From Cavia porcellus (lineage: Eukaryota > Chordata > Mammalia > Rodentia > Caviidae): 64,000 nt of DNA. The notes beneath the pieces were generated by a model. It saw only the letters and a list, made by a program, of their open reading frames with translations. It was not told the DNA's origin and searched no databases. The stretch spans positions 2,109,173-2,173,172 of the forward strand of contig NW_026947502.1 in assembly GCF_034190915.1 (NCBI RefSeq), in the 5' to 3' direction. This document shows positions 46,481-57,423 of this stretch, piece after piece. The position numbers and the translations under genes are program-made. The stretch's first letter is position 1; the number at the start of each line of letters is the position of its first letter.

Positions 46481-47480
46481 GGAGGCAGCAGCGTAGCTCC
46501 AGGTCCCCACTGCCTCCTACAGAGGAACACAGACTCCTCAGAAGCCCAGCGATTAGCTGCACCCCAGGGAGCTTGCACCCAGCAGCTCCCACTCCAGATC
46601 CAGCCACCCTGGAAAAACCCTACCTGAGACTGTGGGAGGCTTTGGGGGGCCATCTTGCACAAGCCAGTACCCCCTTCCCTCAGCTAACACACATCCCTTT
46701 ATGCAAAAGGCATTTAGTCCATCTCCAAGAGTTGCCAAAGGCCTGTCAGTGCCAGCGTTGCTGAAAAGTTCAAGTCCAAAGTCTTCTCTGAGATGTAAGG
46801 CAATTTAAGCTATGAGCCCTGTTTTAAAAAAAACTGTCAAAAGAAAGTTAAATACCGAGGACATACAAAGGCACTGTTCCCGTTCCAAAAAGGAGAAATA
46901 GGATAGAAAAGAATGGGACCAAAGTGAGACTGAAACCCCATAGTTTCCTGTCCAGGACCCAGGGCCGGCCTGGTGAGCTGTGAACTCCAAAGGGCTTGGG
47001 GCCCCCTGCAGCACGGCATGTGGTTGGAGGTCTCAGGTTTCTCTCTTGGGCTGGCTTTGCTTCCTCAGAAGATCCACCTTCTGGACTTCTCCAAGCTTTT
47101 GGGGTCTGTGCTGCACCTTCAGCCTCATGCTCACAGCTGCACACACTGCCAGGCCTCCCAGGCCTTCTTCTGAAATCTGGGCAGAAGCCTTCCTGACACC
47201 ACAACTCTTGCATTCTGCATGGGCTTAAGACCAATGCTGCCTGGATGACAGCAGTAGTCAAGCTGTTTTCCATCTTGCAGAGGCCTTTAAGGGCCTGGAT
47301 AGCTGAGTGTGGTGGAACAAATCCCAGGAAAGTGAATTCCAAGAAATTAAAGGAAAAACTTTAAGAATTACATTAAAATACTCTGAGACATCTGGCCCAG
47401 AAAAGATACTGCAGACTAGTTTCTCCCTGTTCCATCCCACTGAGTACCACTATGAACCCTGGAGTAGTGCAAGGGGCAAA
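46480..47480 (-). mobile_element. MaLR internal fragment, antisense
   Basis: The complement matches the internal part of the MaLR element at 4400-5200 in order. One block is 'gatttcagaag..ggcctggga' at about 47150-47190. Another is 'ttttcagcaa' plus 'agatggactaaatgcctttt' at about 46700-46765. No clear LTR is attached. Confidence 0.7.
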
Positions 47481-47834
47481 AAGGAAACGGTCAGAGAAGA
47501 AGAATAGGGCTGGTGAGGGGCACTGGAGCTGGGAGGTCCACAGAGTGCAGGGAGGCTCCCCAGCTCCCACCAGAGGGAAGAGGCCCAGCACTTCCCAATT
47601 CTAGGCCTCACACAGAAGGTGGCCCAGGGAGACCCTGTCCACCTCTGGATTTGAGAAGACACGGGGGATAGCACCAGCTAAGCTGAGCTGTGCACAAGAG
47701 AATTGATCAGGAGCCCAGCCAACGGGAAGTGGTCAAGAAAAGGGCCCTCTTTAAAAAAGAAAAGAGCCCTCTTTCTTCTCTGGATCTGAAGCTTCCCTCA
47801 CCCACAGAGAAACACTGATCAGGAAACGGCAGGA

Positions 47835-47955
47835 TTTAAACTGCATGCTGGGTAATAGCATGTGCCTAAAGTCACTCTAGAGGCTGGACCAAGTGGATTG
47901 TGAGCTCAAGGCCATCCTGGGCAACTTCAGTGAGATTCTGTCTCAAAAAATCATT
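47835..47955 (+). mobile_element. B1-like SINE
   Basis: 'actgcatgctgggtaatagc', 'gtgagctcaaggccatcctg' and 'gattctgtctcaaaaaa'. Confidence 0.7.
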
Positions 47956-48157
47956 ACACTAATGTAAGATACATATACATGTATATGTCTATATAAATTG
48001 GGTGGACTCAGTACTCAAATGAAGAAGATAGAAGATAAAATCAGTGAACTTGAGAACAGAACTCATCAAATCTGAGCAGCGGAGATGAAATATACTCAAA
48101 ACAAAAATGAAACACAAACATTCAAATATCTGTGGGACACTAACAAAATTCAGCATT

Positions 48158-48241
48158 TTGGGCTGGTGAGGGAGCCTGTGAGAGATTGCTTGCCTAGCAG
48201 GAGTGAGCCCTGGGTTTGACTCCCAAATCCTGAAAAAAAAA
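48158..48241 (+). mobile_element. Worn ID SINE
   Basis: 'gggctggtgagggagcctgt', 'ttgcttgcctagcaggagtg' and 'gggtttgactcccaaatcc', then an A run. Confidence 0.7.
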
Positions 48242-48329
48242 ATCTAATGTTTGTTATTATTAGAGTATGACAAGGAAGAGAGAGAAAGAGACAGACAGAC
48301 TGACTGAAAGATTACTCACGGTAGCAATA

Positions 48330-48590
48330 TATAAAAAGAATCACCACCACTAAGCTGGGTTTATTGTGGATATGCACAGTGGGTTAACACTTGAAAAATC
48401 AATCAGCATAATCCATGTCATTAACAGTCTAAAGAAATAGTCTCATCAGTGGACATAGGAAAAGCATTTAACAAAATTTAACACCCATTTATGATTAAAT
48501 AACTCTTAAGAGAAGAGGGGCAACTACCTCAAATTGACACACAACATCTCCAAAAACCCTACACTAAACCTAAAGGTAAAAGACTGAGTG
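48330..48590 (+). mobile_element. LINE-1 ORF2 fragment
   Basis: 'gaaaagcatttaacaaaatt', 'aacacccatttatgattaaa' and 'acatctccaaaaaccctaca' match the reverse-transcriptase region of L1 ORF2. Confidence 0.75.
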
Positions 48591-49884
48591 TTAATTATAC
48601 GGCATAACTGAAGGTTTCTGAACCAGGGCTGGTGAGTAAGGTTTATTTTGTGGATTCCCTGCTTCCCTCTCTGAGGTGATGAGGGCCCAGACTCACCTGC
48701 AGTAGGGGACCTGTGTGCTTCCTGGTAGAGAGGGGAGGCAGGATCCCCCGACACGTTTACGTCCTTTTAGTTTAATGAGAAGGAGACAACTTGTCTTGTG
48801 TCTGCTTCTGCTCAGTTGCCTTTGGCGCTGAACAGCTCTCACGCCAGGTGGCACGTTTTACACATTCTGCAGTCCTTCAGGAGTCCCTGGGGTGCCAGGG
48901 ACAACTGAGCAGCAGAAAGGAAGGGAGACGGCGTTGGCACCCTCTCACGTCACTGTGACACCCAAGCCCCGGGATGAAGCGAAGACCGTAAGGCCTCCAG
49001 GAGGTAAGAATCGTGTCCCTTCATGGTGACAAAGATTATCTTCTCAACTCGGATCCTTCTGAGCTCTTTTTCTCAAAGTATGCCTTGATGTTTGGATTTC
49101 CATGTTCATTTCTGCCTTGTTCAGTTTTAGGAAGAATCTTATAAAGCTGATTTACAGCAGAATTCCCACTGCTCACATCTGTCACCTTCACCTCCAGGTG
49201 CTGACTGGTCACCCTGGAAAGAAATCTGTTGGATTGCTTCAGGCCAATCCCTTCCCCTCAGCTCCCCCTTAGAGGTTTCTGCCCTCTGGACCATCAAACA
49301 AAGAAACAAACTGATTTCTAAATTCCCTCAGTTTTACAGATACTTAAGACAGAAGCTGATTCATTATATCCAATAGATTCATTATATCCAATAGGGGCCT
49401 CAGGAATTATGGCTTAATTCTGCTAGGAAACCTTCATTGGGAAAGCTTTAAAAAAATAGCAAGTTGTTAGACACAGTTGCAACATATATGTTGTTTTTAT
49501 CCCTAAAATGCAAAGTTCTCAAGCACAAATAAAACATTATATTGGCATACAAAGACACAAATAACTCAGAAGCAATGCAGAAAAGAAAAACAATGTATAA
49601 ATTGCATATAAACATGAAGCTATTTTGAGTCCTACTAGCAATTAATGATAAAGTTAAAATAAGCAAAAAAGAGACATCGTTGTCAGGTAACATTGCCAAA
49701 AATGGCCCAGGGTAAAGAGGACGAATTGAAACCAACACTCGGGTTCTTTCCGCAGAGTGCAGACTGGCACAGTCACCTCAGCGTCACAGGAGTCTTGTTC
49801 TGGGACCTCCGAAAGTCCAGAGATTCTCAAGTCCCTTGTGTTTTAGGCCATATTTGCATGTACCTAAGACCTAAGCATGTTCTT
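48591..49884. other. Intergenic sequence, no gene recognised
   Basis: Unassigned. The 18-base string 'attcattatatccaatag' occurs twice in tandem near 49359-49394. Confidence 0.4.
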
Positions 49885-50002
49885 AGGGATGCTTTTTTAC
49901 TGCGAGACAGAGTCTCACCAAGTCCTTACGCTGCCGGCTTAACAGGCTGAGCTTGTGCTCCTCCTGCCTCAGCCACCCAGTACTGGGATGACAGATGTGT
50001 GC
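49885..50002 (-). mobile_element. Worn B1-like SINE, antisense
   Basis: 'gcgagacagagtctcaccaa', 'gtgctcctcctgcctcagcc' and 'acccagtactgggatgacag'. Confidence 0.7.
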
Positions 50003-50618
50003 CGCCACCGCACTCAGCTTCTTTACGCGTTGTTCGAGCCATGGGAGAGTCAGCCCTTGATGCTCACATTTGCAAAGGTCTGTGGGAAGCGGGGTAGGGT
50101 GCGGTTAAGGAAAACAATGAAGGCGATGCCTCACAAAACCCAGAAATGCCGGAGTCTGCGGAAGGGAAGATGGCACTCGGCAGCCAGCTCTGGAGCGGGG
50201 TGAGCACTGCGGCGGGTGCGATGGGACGCGTGGGTGATGAGCGCGGGCTGCACAGGCGGCCTGCACGTCATGAGCTCAGCTAGTGACAGCCGAGGTGAAG
50301 TTTGCCAGCTGGGGTCTCAGGGAACGAGGCCCCTCGAGCCACCTCCACTCGCCAGCCGCAGGCGGGCTCCAGGAAAGTCCCCTCCGCAGCCCCTCTCCAG
50401 CCTTCTTGCCTGTCTGTCTCTCTCACTGGTTCACCTCCCCAGATTCTTTCGGTGCGCTGCCTGGATGAGAATCCCCGAGTGCCCCCATTTGTAGATTTCT
50501 AGTATCTGAGCTGCCCCTCAGCTGTTTCGGACTTCGCCCTCAGGAGGACAGGGACCACCCACATTTGTTTCCCGAGGGATGCGGGCTGCAGATGGCCTCT
50601 CCTTGTACCTGTCTGACC

Positions 50619-50957
50619 TTAGTTCCAAGACTTGGGTGGCTCGAGGCCGAGGGGGAGCACCGGCGGGGGTGCAGGGTAGGGCAGGTGAGCCGCGGGGGCC
50701 GGGTGCAGTGCGGGGTACCAGTCCTCAGGCTGGGGCGGCAGGGCGAACGGGCCACCCGCGGAGGACTGGGGGGGCAGGGCGTGGTTGTAGGGGTGAGGGA
50801 AGCAGGTCACGGGGGGCGGGGGTGCTGGGTAGGAGTAGGGACAAGCTGGGGACTCGGGCAAGAGCCCCGTGAAGGCAGCAGGCGGCAGGCGGGCCAGGGG
50901 CTGGAGCAGTGCGCGCTCTTGCTTGCGCTGCTTAGCTCTTCGGTTCTGGAACCAGAC
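50619..50957 (-). CDS. PROP1: PROP1 exon 3: end of homeodomain and C-terminal activation region
   Basis: Coding exon of 339 bp including the stop. An acceptor CCCCAG precedes GTCTGGTTC, giving [15 protein letters not shown], the third helix of a Q50 paired-like homeodomain. Then follow a proline- and tyrosine-rich tail (CPYSY, CFPHPY, PEDWYP) and the terminal LEPPKSWN, which fit PROP1 of other mammals. With exons 51686-51921 and 52954-53062 the protein is 227 residues, one more than human PROP1 as I recall it. PROP1 is a nuclear transcription factor that switches on POU1F1 and the gonadotroph lineage in the embryonic pituitary; loss causes combined pituitary hormone deficiency. No frameshift or missing key residue is seen. 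Confidence 0.96.
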   Translation of the reverse strand, partial: VWFQNRRAKQRKQERALLQPLARLPPAAFTGLLPESPACPYSYPAPPPPVTCFPHPYNHALPPQSSAGGPFALPPQPEDWYPALHPAPAAHLPYPAPPPVLPLGLEPPKSWN

Positions 50958-51685
50958 CTGGGGAGGGCGGAAGGCCGCGTCAGACTTCCTGCGCCCCAGA
51001 GGTGCAGCCCCTCCTCCAGGGGCAGGAGCCCCGGGCCAGGCAGGAGGCCTTGCCCCACCCGGAGGAAGGGCAGCTCTTCCAGAGGCTTGGCCGAGCGGGC
51101 AGCGGACAGAGAGACTTGAGCCCTCACCCCAGCCTGCATCTCTGTTCTCCCTGTTTCTCAACTTTGGGTGTTAAGAGATGTCACGTCCCAAACAGAAAGG
51201 GACAAATAAGACACAGAGGTGTCTTTGCTCCCCAGGTGATGGGAAAGTGCTGGGGACTTGGGTTTAGCAAAGAAGACCACACACAGGTGTAACTGTTACA
51301 GACAGGGGCGGGTCGCAGTGGAGGGTCCGCTTCAGGCTAACTAGGGCTGGGACCGGGGAGTGTGTGGCTGGACCGGGACCAGCGAAGGGCTTGTGTCTGT
51401 GCGAACAGTCGGGGCTGTGTTCTGGGTGGCCTTCATGTCCATGTTAAAGGCTGGGGGAAGGCGTTGAAATCCAAGGTGGATCTGCTTAGAGCTAAAGTTA
51501 AACTCAGTGATATTCACAGTACAGGTGAGGCTGTGTTGACTGTTGGACCAAGCTTAAGGTCTGGTGAACATTTAGCTTAGAACTGGAAATCGCGAGATGA
51601 TTTAAGCCCAGGCAAGTCCTCGACTGCCAAAGAAAGCTGCCTTTGCTGCCTGGGCTGGAGGTGGGGGGAGGGTTCGGGGCATCAC

Positions 51686-51921
51686 CTGGATTCTGGCCTC
51701 ACTGAGACCTGTGTCCCGGGCGAGGCCCTCTCGGGCCCAGATGTCAGGGTACTGGCTGCTGCTGAAGGCCAACTCCAGCTGCTCCAGCTGCGCAGGGGTG
51801 AAGGTGGTGCGGTGGCGGCGGCGGCGGGGGTGCGGGAGACCATGTTGTCCTCCTTGTGGAGAGAGCCCCAGCCTGCCCACTCCGGGCCCCAGCAGCCTCC
51901 TGGGGGGCTGAGCGCTGGGGC
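51686..51921 (-). CDS. PROP1: PROP1 exon 2: first part of the homeodomain
   Basis: A 236-bp exon with acceptor CCCCAG (complement of 51922-51927) and donor GTGATG after ...EARIQ. It carries a short arm with SPQGGQ, a run of four arginines, and homeodomain helices 1 and 2 ([32 protein letters not shown]). The intron cuts the homeodomain between Q46 and V47, the usual paired-like position. The exon is one codon longer than I recall for human (an extra Arg before HRTTF). The donor is GTGATG rather than GTAAGT-like, so slightly weak. Confidence 0.96.
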
Positions 51922-52438
51922 CTGGGGAGGAGGGCGAGGGAGGGTGAGGTGGTCAGGAGGGACCTGCACCTGTCGCTGTGCCCTGGTGAGCTGCTGTGTC
52001 CTGCTCAGGCCCCTCTGCACCCCACCTGGCTTCCTGCTCCTGGAGGAAACTCCTCCGCTTTGATGCCTGGGACCCCCACACCCGGCGTAGTCTCCATCAG
52101 CACTTTTCCTCCAGTCCCCTAAAGCCGGCTGGGTCACCCTGCAAGCCCAGTTCCTCCAGAGGACCCGCGCTCCTTCCGAATGCCTTTCACATCTGAGCTC
52201 CTGCGTGACCCACCCTAAAGCCCCTGTGGGTTTTCTGTCCCTTGCAGGCCTCAGTGAGCTTTCTAGATCTCCCCTGGAGGTGCCCGTGGCTTTCTCTGTA
52301 CGGCTCCCACCCTTCTCCACCTCACTTGGGCGGGCGAAGCATCCCCTGCCCTGTCCTGCCTCCCTCTCACACACCCTCTCCTCACGTGTGCGCTTTTTGT
52401 CCTGGTGGCCTGGCCACCAGGCTGCAGGAATCTGAGCT

Positions 52439-52446
52439 CGTGGGAA
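52439..52446 (+). promoter_or_regulatory. RBPJ-type motif in PROP1 intron 1
   Basis: CGTGGGAA is a full match to the YGTGGGAA core bound by RBPJ, the nuclear effector of Notch. Mouse work, as I recall it, places a conserved RBPJ site in the first intron of Prop1, which is where this lies. Confidence 0.5.
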
Positions 52447-52485
52447 AGGCTCACTTCTCCTCCAGCGGGCTCACCAAGCCCCCAC

Positions 52486-52495
52486 ACTAATTAGT
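52486..52495. promoter_or_regulatory. Palindromic homeodomain site in PROP1 intron 1
   Basis: ACTAATTAGT is a perfect 10-bp palindrome with the TAATTA core used by LIM- and paired-class homeodomains. It sits 40 bp from the RBPJ motif. Confidence 0.45.
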
Positions 52496-52953
52496 CTGAG
52501 AGCCGCTCTCAGGCAAGGCAGCAGGGTGGGCAGAGGAAACCCCTGGGAAGGTGCACTCTGAGAGCAGGGCTGTCTGGAGCCCAGGCACCTCCCCCTGGGG
52601 ACCTGCGGGGGGGGGGGGCTGCTGCTCCGGCCCAGCGTCCGTCCTGGGGACAGACTTGCGTGGAGTTGCCTTTCCGCAGCCCACCACAGCAGCAGCCCCT
52701 GAGTGCACGGACCCTGAGTTAGGAGTGGAGGGAGACTCCAGGGGCACACCCCAGGGTCCCCACTCCCAATCTGCAGAGCAAGGGGGCTGCTGGGTGTTTC
52801 CTGTGTTTTCTGAGAGTGGCTGCCTTACTATGCTGAGATGCTGTTTTGTTTCTCCCCTTAGCCTTGCTCACAGTGAGCCACCCCAGAGGAGATGAGGCAC
52901 TGAGCCCCACCCTGCACCCCTGCAGGGAGCCCAGCCCCCTGGGGTGCACTCAC

Positions 52954-53062
52954 CTCCTGTGGAGGCCAGAGGTCCAGCTGCAGGGCACTGCTCGGGCCAG
53001 AGGATTCCACATGCTCGTCCTCTCTTGTGCTTACCCTGCTGGCTCCTCCCTTCATCTTCCAT
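52954..53062 (-). CDS. PROP1: PROP1 exon 1: N-terminus
   Basis: Minus-strand ATG at 53062 opens 109 coding bases to a perfect GGAG/GTGAGT donor; the length equals the human coding exon 1. The peptide starts [19 protein letters not shown], recognisably like the ME.ERR.Q.KPK.GR start of other PROP1 proteins but much diverged. The split codon (1+2) fits exon 2. The start was chosen by length, phase and position 1.03 kb upstream of exon 2. The upstream in-frame ATG at 53104 is less likely because known PROP1 proteins start at ME. Confidence 0.9.
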
Positions 53063-54810
53063 GGCTGGCCAAGGCCAAAGATTGCCCGGGCCTGCTCCAG
53101 GCAATCCTGTGTTTCTGCTGGTCCCTTGATGATCTCTCCTCCTGCCTCTGTTTATCCTTGTTTCCGAGTCCGAATCTCTGACTCCCGTGTTTGTGCGTGT
53201 GTGTAGATGTGTAGCTGTAGGTACACACAGCTCTCTGTCCCCTTCACCGTCTCTCCCTTTTCTCTAGTTTCCCCCCAGCTCCCCATTCCTTTGCTGGAGC
53301 ATCTTCTCCTTCTGTCCGTCTCAACTTTACCTGTTTCTGTGTGTGTCTCTGCTGTTCCCTCTCTGTCCCTTCTCCCTGGCAGGTGCTCTCTCTTTTCTGC
53401 CAGCTGCCTATTTTCCCACTCCGCCCCTCAGTCCGAGCCCGCTAGTCACCTCAGGGCCCGTCCAATCACTACCTGGTCACCAGAGCCCTTGCTTAGGCGA
53501 TGATCCCAAGCCGGACAGGGGAAGGTGTTCGGTCGGAGGGTCCAGGGACTGGGGCCAAGAGCTCGGGTTCCCAGGGGACCAGATTCTTTTGTCTCCTTAA
53601 ATCCTCTCCTGGGAACAGGCAGGCAAAGGAGGGGAGAATGAATTCCTCCTAAGACTCCCCTCTTCAAGACCCCACTGTGGGAAGGGGACAAGTTGGGAGC
53701 CAGAAGCACAACCTTTCTGGCATCTCAGCATGTAGGTGACACCCGAGAGCCTGTTTCCAGGAAACTGAAAAACAGAAAGTCAGTGCGTGCTCTCCTCCCA
53801 AACCCAAGGACAACTCACCCTGTACCAGCGTGCCTTTCCCCACCAGGAAAGCCTGCACTCAGTCCGTAGGGTGCGCCCACGCAATCTGTAACTTCTCACA
53901 TACTCTCTGATTTTTCCACCATCGTCCAGAACCCCTAGCACATCGTGACCTTTCAAGGTCACTGCACCTTAAGGAAACTCTGATTCTCAAAAGCATCTTA
54001 ATTCTGGGTTTATCCTGGCCCACTCAAACCTCAGTTAATTCATGGAACTATGTCCTTAGGATGCTGGACACATCACCATGATGTGCTGGACACATTCATG
54101 GAACTATGTCCTTAGGATGCTGGACAACTCTCAGCACATCACCTTGAAGGGAATCTCTGCTTCTGACACCTGTGTAACCCTGGAGGGACACCCCAAGGTT
54201 CCACGCAAAGGACAGTCACCCCTGAGGCTTCTAGGTACCCATCCTGAGCACTACTCATGCTGAGTAACAAATCACTAAAAAATTAGGTTGAGGAACGAGG
54301 CAAGGCCTAGAGTTCAGAGTTGAGGGAGGACGAGGGAGGGAATTAAGCTAGGACAGAGGAAGAATGACCAAAACATGGCCTTGACCAAAGACCTGAGGAC
54401 AGAGTGGGGATCATTCTGGAATCATTGGTTACTAGTTCTGCGAAGCTTTGTGTTTGTCAGTAGTCATTTGGAGTCATGCAAAGCAAGTGACTCCATGGAA
54501 GGTCATCTCTAAAGTCCTCTGAAATTCCCAGACCATGATTACCTCTAATGGAGGACCCCCGGACTAGCAAAAAACAGACATCCAAATATATGTGATACTT
54601 GGTTGTTCTTGTACCTTAAAATCAGCCAATTTTATAGATAGCAAATTGCTCTTTTTATGACTGAGCAGCTGTCAGCATCAAACTGAAAACATGATCATTG
54701 CCATTGTCAATGATTAAAGGAAGTTGTACACATATCTGAGCTCCAGTGTTTCTGGTTCTACAAATGAAGAAATTCATAATGTCCAACAGTCCTTCTAGCT
54801 CTAAAAGTTC
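53063..54810. other. PROP1 upstream region and 3' flank of the olfactory receptor
   Basis: The PROP1 promoter should be in the first few hundred bases; I see no clear TATA box or CpG island there. Apart from a 33-bp direct repeat near 54040-54126 nothing is assigned. Confidence 0.5.
54038..54126. repeat. 33-bp direct repeat, 56 bp apart
   Basis: Sequence beginning 'attcatggaactatgtcctt' and ending 'ggatgctggaca' occurs at 54038-54070 and again at 54094-54126, with no difference. Confidence 0.95.
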
Positions 54811-55740
54811 CTAATCCTGTGACCTGAAAAGTAGCTTCCTTAGGGCAGCTCTCATGTCAGAATTCCTCAGGCTGTAGATGAAGGGATTGACCAGTGGTGT
54901 CGCCACTGTGAAGATGACAGAGGCCACCCTGTCGTGCACTGAGTAGGAGGATGAAGGGTGCATGTAGACCCCCAGGATTGCCTCATAGAAGAGGGAGACC
55001 ACGGTGAGGTGGGACCCACAGGTGGAGAGGGCTTTCCTTATCCCCTGGGCTGAGGAGAACTTCAGTACCTTAGAGAAGGTGCACACATATGAAACCACAA
55101 TGCACGTAAATGGCGTCAGAAATATCAACCCACCCTCAGTGAAGGCCATCAGGTTATTGATAAAGGTGTCAGAACAAGAGAGCTTCAGGACAGCATACAG
55201 GTCACAGAAGAAGTGGTAGACTGTGTTACTGGAGCAAAAGTTGAGTCGAACCATGAGCAGAGTGTGCAGGAGAGCATGCAGGTTCACTGTGACCCAAGAG
55301 ATGGCCACCAGGAGGACACAGAGTTTGGGCCTCATGATCATGGTGTAGTGGAGAGGCTGACAGATGGCCACGTAACGGTCATAGGCCATCACACTCAGGA
55401 GGAACCCGTCCATGTTGGCAAAAGTAAGGAAGAAGTAGGTCTGGGTCATGCACTGCACATAAGAGATGGACTTGCTCCCCACTACGTGACTGACCAGCAT
55501 CTTGGGGACTGTGACTGATGAGAAGCAGATGTCGACACTGGAGAGGTTGGCCAGGAAGAAGTACATGGGTGTATGGAGCCGAGGGTCACAGCTGATGGCC
55601 AGGATGATGAGCAGGTTCCCGCTGAGGGTGACCAGGTACAGGCCCAGGAAGAGCCCGCAGAGAACCACTTCCTGCTCTGCGTGGGCAGACAGCCCCAGGA
55701 GGAGGAATTCTGTGACTGTGGTGTCGTTGAACCCACCCAT
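54811..55740 (-). CDS. Olfactory receptor, class II, family-1-like, intact
   Basis: A single-exon odorant receptor of 309 residues: a seven-helix G-protein-coupled receptor expected at the cilia of olfactory neurons, coupling to Golf. Landmarks in order are an N-terminal glycosylation site (NDT, residue 5), GN in helix 1, LHTPMYFFLANLS before helix 2, MAYDRYVAICQPLHY after helix 3, SY in helix 5, KALSTCGSHL before helix 6, and PFIYSLRN in helix 7. The start at 55740 (MGGFNDTT) gives the usual N-terminus; the frame runs upstream to 55821 but that adds 27 unlikely residues. FCDL..LLKLSCSDT-like text and overall style fit family 1. Position beside PROP1 suggests the OR1X group, which I recall as pseudogenes in human, but this is inference. 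Confidence 0.95.
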   Translation of the reverse strand: MGGFNDTTVTEFLLLGLSAHAEQEVVLCGLFLGLYLVTLSGNLLIILAISCDPRLHTPMYFFLANLSSVDICFSSVTVPKMLVSHVVGSKSISYVQCMTQTYFFLTFANMDGFLLSVMAYDRYVAICQPLHYTMIMRPKLCVLLVAISWVTVNLHALLHTLLMVRLNFCSSNTVYHFFCDLYAVLKLSCSDTFINNLMAFTEGGLIFLTPFTCIVVSYVCTFSKVLKFSSAQGIRKALSTCGSHLTVVSLFYEAILGVYMHPSSSYSVHDRVASVIFTVATPLVNPFIYSLRNSDMRAALRKLLFRSQD

Positions 55741-56009
55741 GTCTGTGGGGCAGAAAATATATCGTATGAGATCATATGTTAGCATTTGAGCAACAACATA
55801 CACTTTGGAGGAATTGTCCATTGGTGAACAATCAGTTATTGTGCGTGTAAGTTTAAAGGCAGTGCCTAGTATCAGCAGTGCTTGGTTACCAAGTGTTATG
55901 GTGTTATTGATTCCACTCTTTTCTGAGGTAAGAAGTAGTTATTTTGCAATGCAAGATTTAACTTATTTTAAACAATGAGTTGTTGCAGTCACTTTATAGG
56001 TGAAGAAAC
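55741..56009. other. Upstream flank of the olfactory receptor
   Basis: Probably contains an acceptor for a non-coding 5' exon, as usual for these genes. No clear promoter can be named. Confidence 0.35.
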
Positions 56010-56140
56010 TGGGGGTGTGGAGAAACCTCCCTATGCCACTCAGGCTGGCCTGGAACTTCTGGGCTCAAGCGATTCTCCCCCAGCAGCCTCCCCCCAGCAG
56101 CCTCCCAGGGAGCTGGGACCACACACAGGGGATTGAATGT
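56010..56140 (-). mobile_element. B1-like SINE, antisense
   Basis: 'agaaacctccctatgccact', 'caggctggcctggaacttct' and a short duplicated 'cccccagcagcctcc'. Confidence 0.7.
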
Positions 56141-57278
56141 GATTGGCTGCTGGTTATTGAAAGCTTCCCTTTCCTGGGTTTGGTGGTGTTGGGAAGGAAC
56201 CCAGGGCCTTATGCTGGTGACACCTGTGCCACCCCCTCAGCTCCCTGCTCCCTGCTCCACATACTGAAAACACAGCCAGTGACAACATCTACCTAAGCGC
56301 CACACTGTCGAAATGGAAACATTTCCTGTGGCATTGTAATTTTTCCAGAATTTGAAAATTGTGCTGTTTGCTCCTTTGGTGTAGCAATTTAAATCCAGCT
56401 GGTGCAATATTTGGCAGGAGCCTGTGGGGTCAGCGCAACTTCCCCTGCCCTGTCAGTGCTGTGCCTGGTCCCATCCCTGAGAAAATGGAGCTGCGTTTTC
56501 ACTGTTTCCTTGGAGGAATGTTACCCTTACTGAAGTGTATTTCATCATCACATCTTTCTGGGCACAAGATCTATCATGTCTCTGGCTGCAGGACGCTGCT
56601 GTGGTCACCCTGTCATGTGCACCTGCTTCCTGCTCAGTGCAGGGGACTCCAGGTGACAACAGATGAGTTTGCTGCCTGCTGCATCAGCTGCAATCTACGT
56701 TCTCATGTATTCTTTACTAGTGTTTTTTCAAAACAAATGTGTATGGTTTGTCTCAAATATCAACTTACTTTGGATACATGGTGGTGGCAGTATTAACAAT
56801 GCGTTGGGGGAAATAGTTACAGGGGAACAAACACCTTTGTCCAAAAAACTTGGTACTAATTTAGCATTGAGAGACCCAAGCAAACCTGGGCTCCCTTTCA
56901 ATTTCTCTTTCAAAGGGTTGGAACTTGCACAACAAACAGTGCAAGAGACTTGGGCTTAGCACTGGGGCTCTGTGGGTGTCTCTTTCACGGGTGGTTTAAG
57001 GTAAAACATCTGGTTCCACTGAGCCTGGTTCTCACTGACCGATTCCTTCAGCTCTTCACACAGTCACTTGGATGGACACAGGAGGCATCATCACAGAGCC
57101 TGGCTGCTCTTCCCCACACCAGCTCATTAAAGATGAACTGCACCGAAAACTCTCTTCAGTGAAGGGGCAAATTGTTTATTTAGAGCATTTGTTGTGATAA
57201 AATAAATAAATGGAACTTAGATGCTAAAATATGACAAGAAGACAAATCTTCCTGGCCCTTGGTGTTTCTATGTTATTG
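56141..57278. other. Intergenic sequence, no feature recognised
   Basis: Open frames up to 145 codons (56359-56796) show no domain or conserved pattern. Confidence 0.35.
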
Positions 57279-57381
57279 AAGAATGATTTTCAAGGGCTGG
57301 GGATTTAGCTCAGTGGCATAATTGCCTGCTTTGCAAGCAGGCAGTCGTGAGTTTGATCCCCGGTACCGATAAAAAGGAAAA

Positions 57382-57423
<42 letters not shown>

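Noticed and set aside
45804..46764. Open frames of 138-206 codons on both strands in the GC-rich block
   Set aside because: No domain, low-complexity composition, and part overlaps an antisense MaLR internal fragment.
50565..51119. 184-codon plus-strand frame opposite PROP1 exon 3
   Set aside because: Shadow of the GC-rich PROP1 exon; no homology.
50619..51921. A double-homeobox (DUX-like) gene
   Set aside because: The two homeodomain-like frames are the two halves of one homeodomain split by an intron; joined they give a single PROP1 homeodomain.
51682..52374. 230-codon minus-strand frame overlapping PROP1 exon 2
   Set aside because: It is a shifted frame of the PROP1 exon and intron; the homeodomain is read in a different frame.
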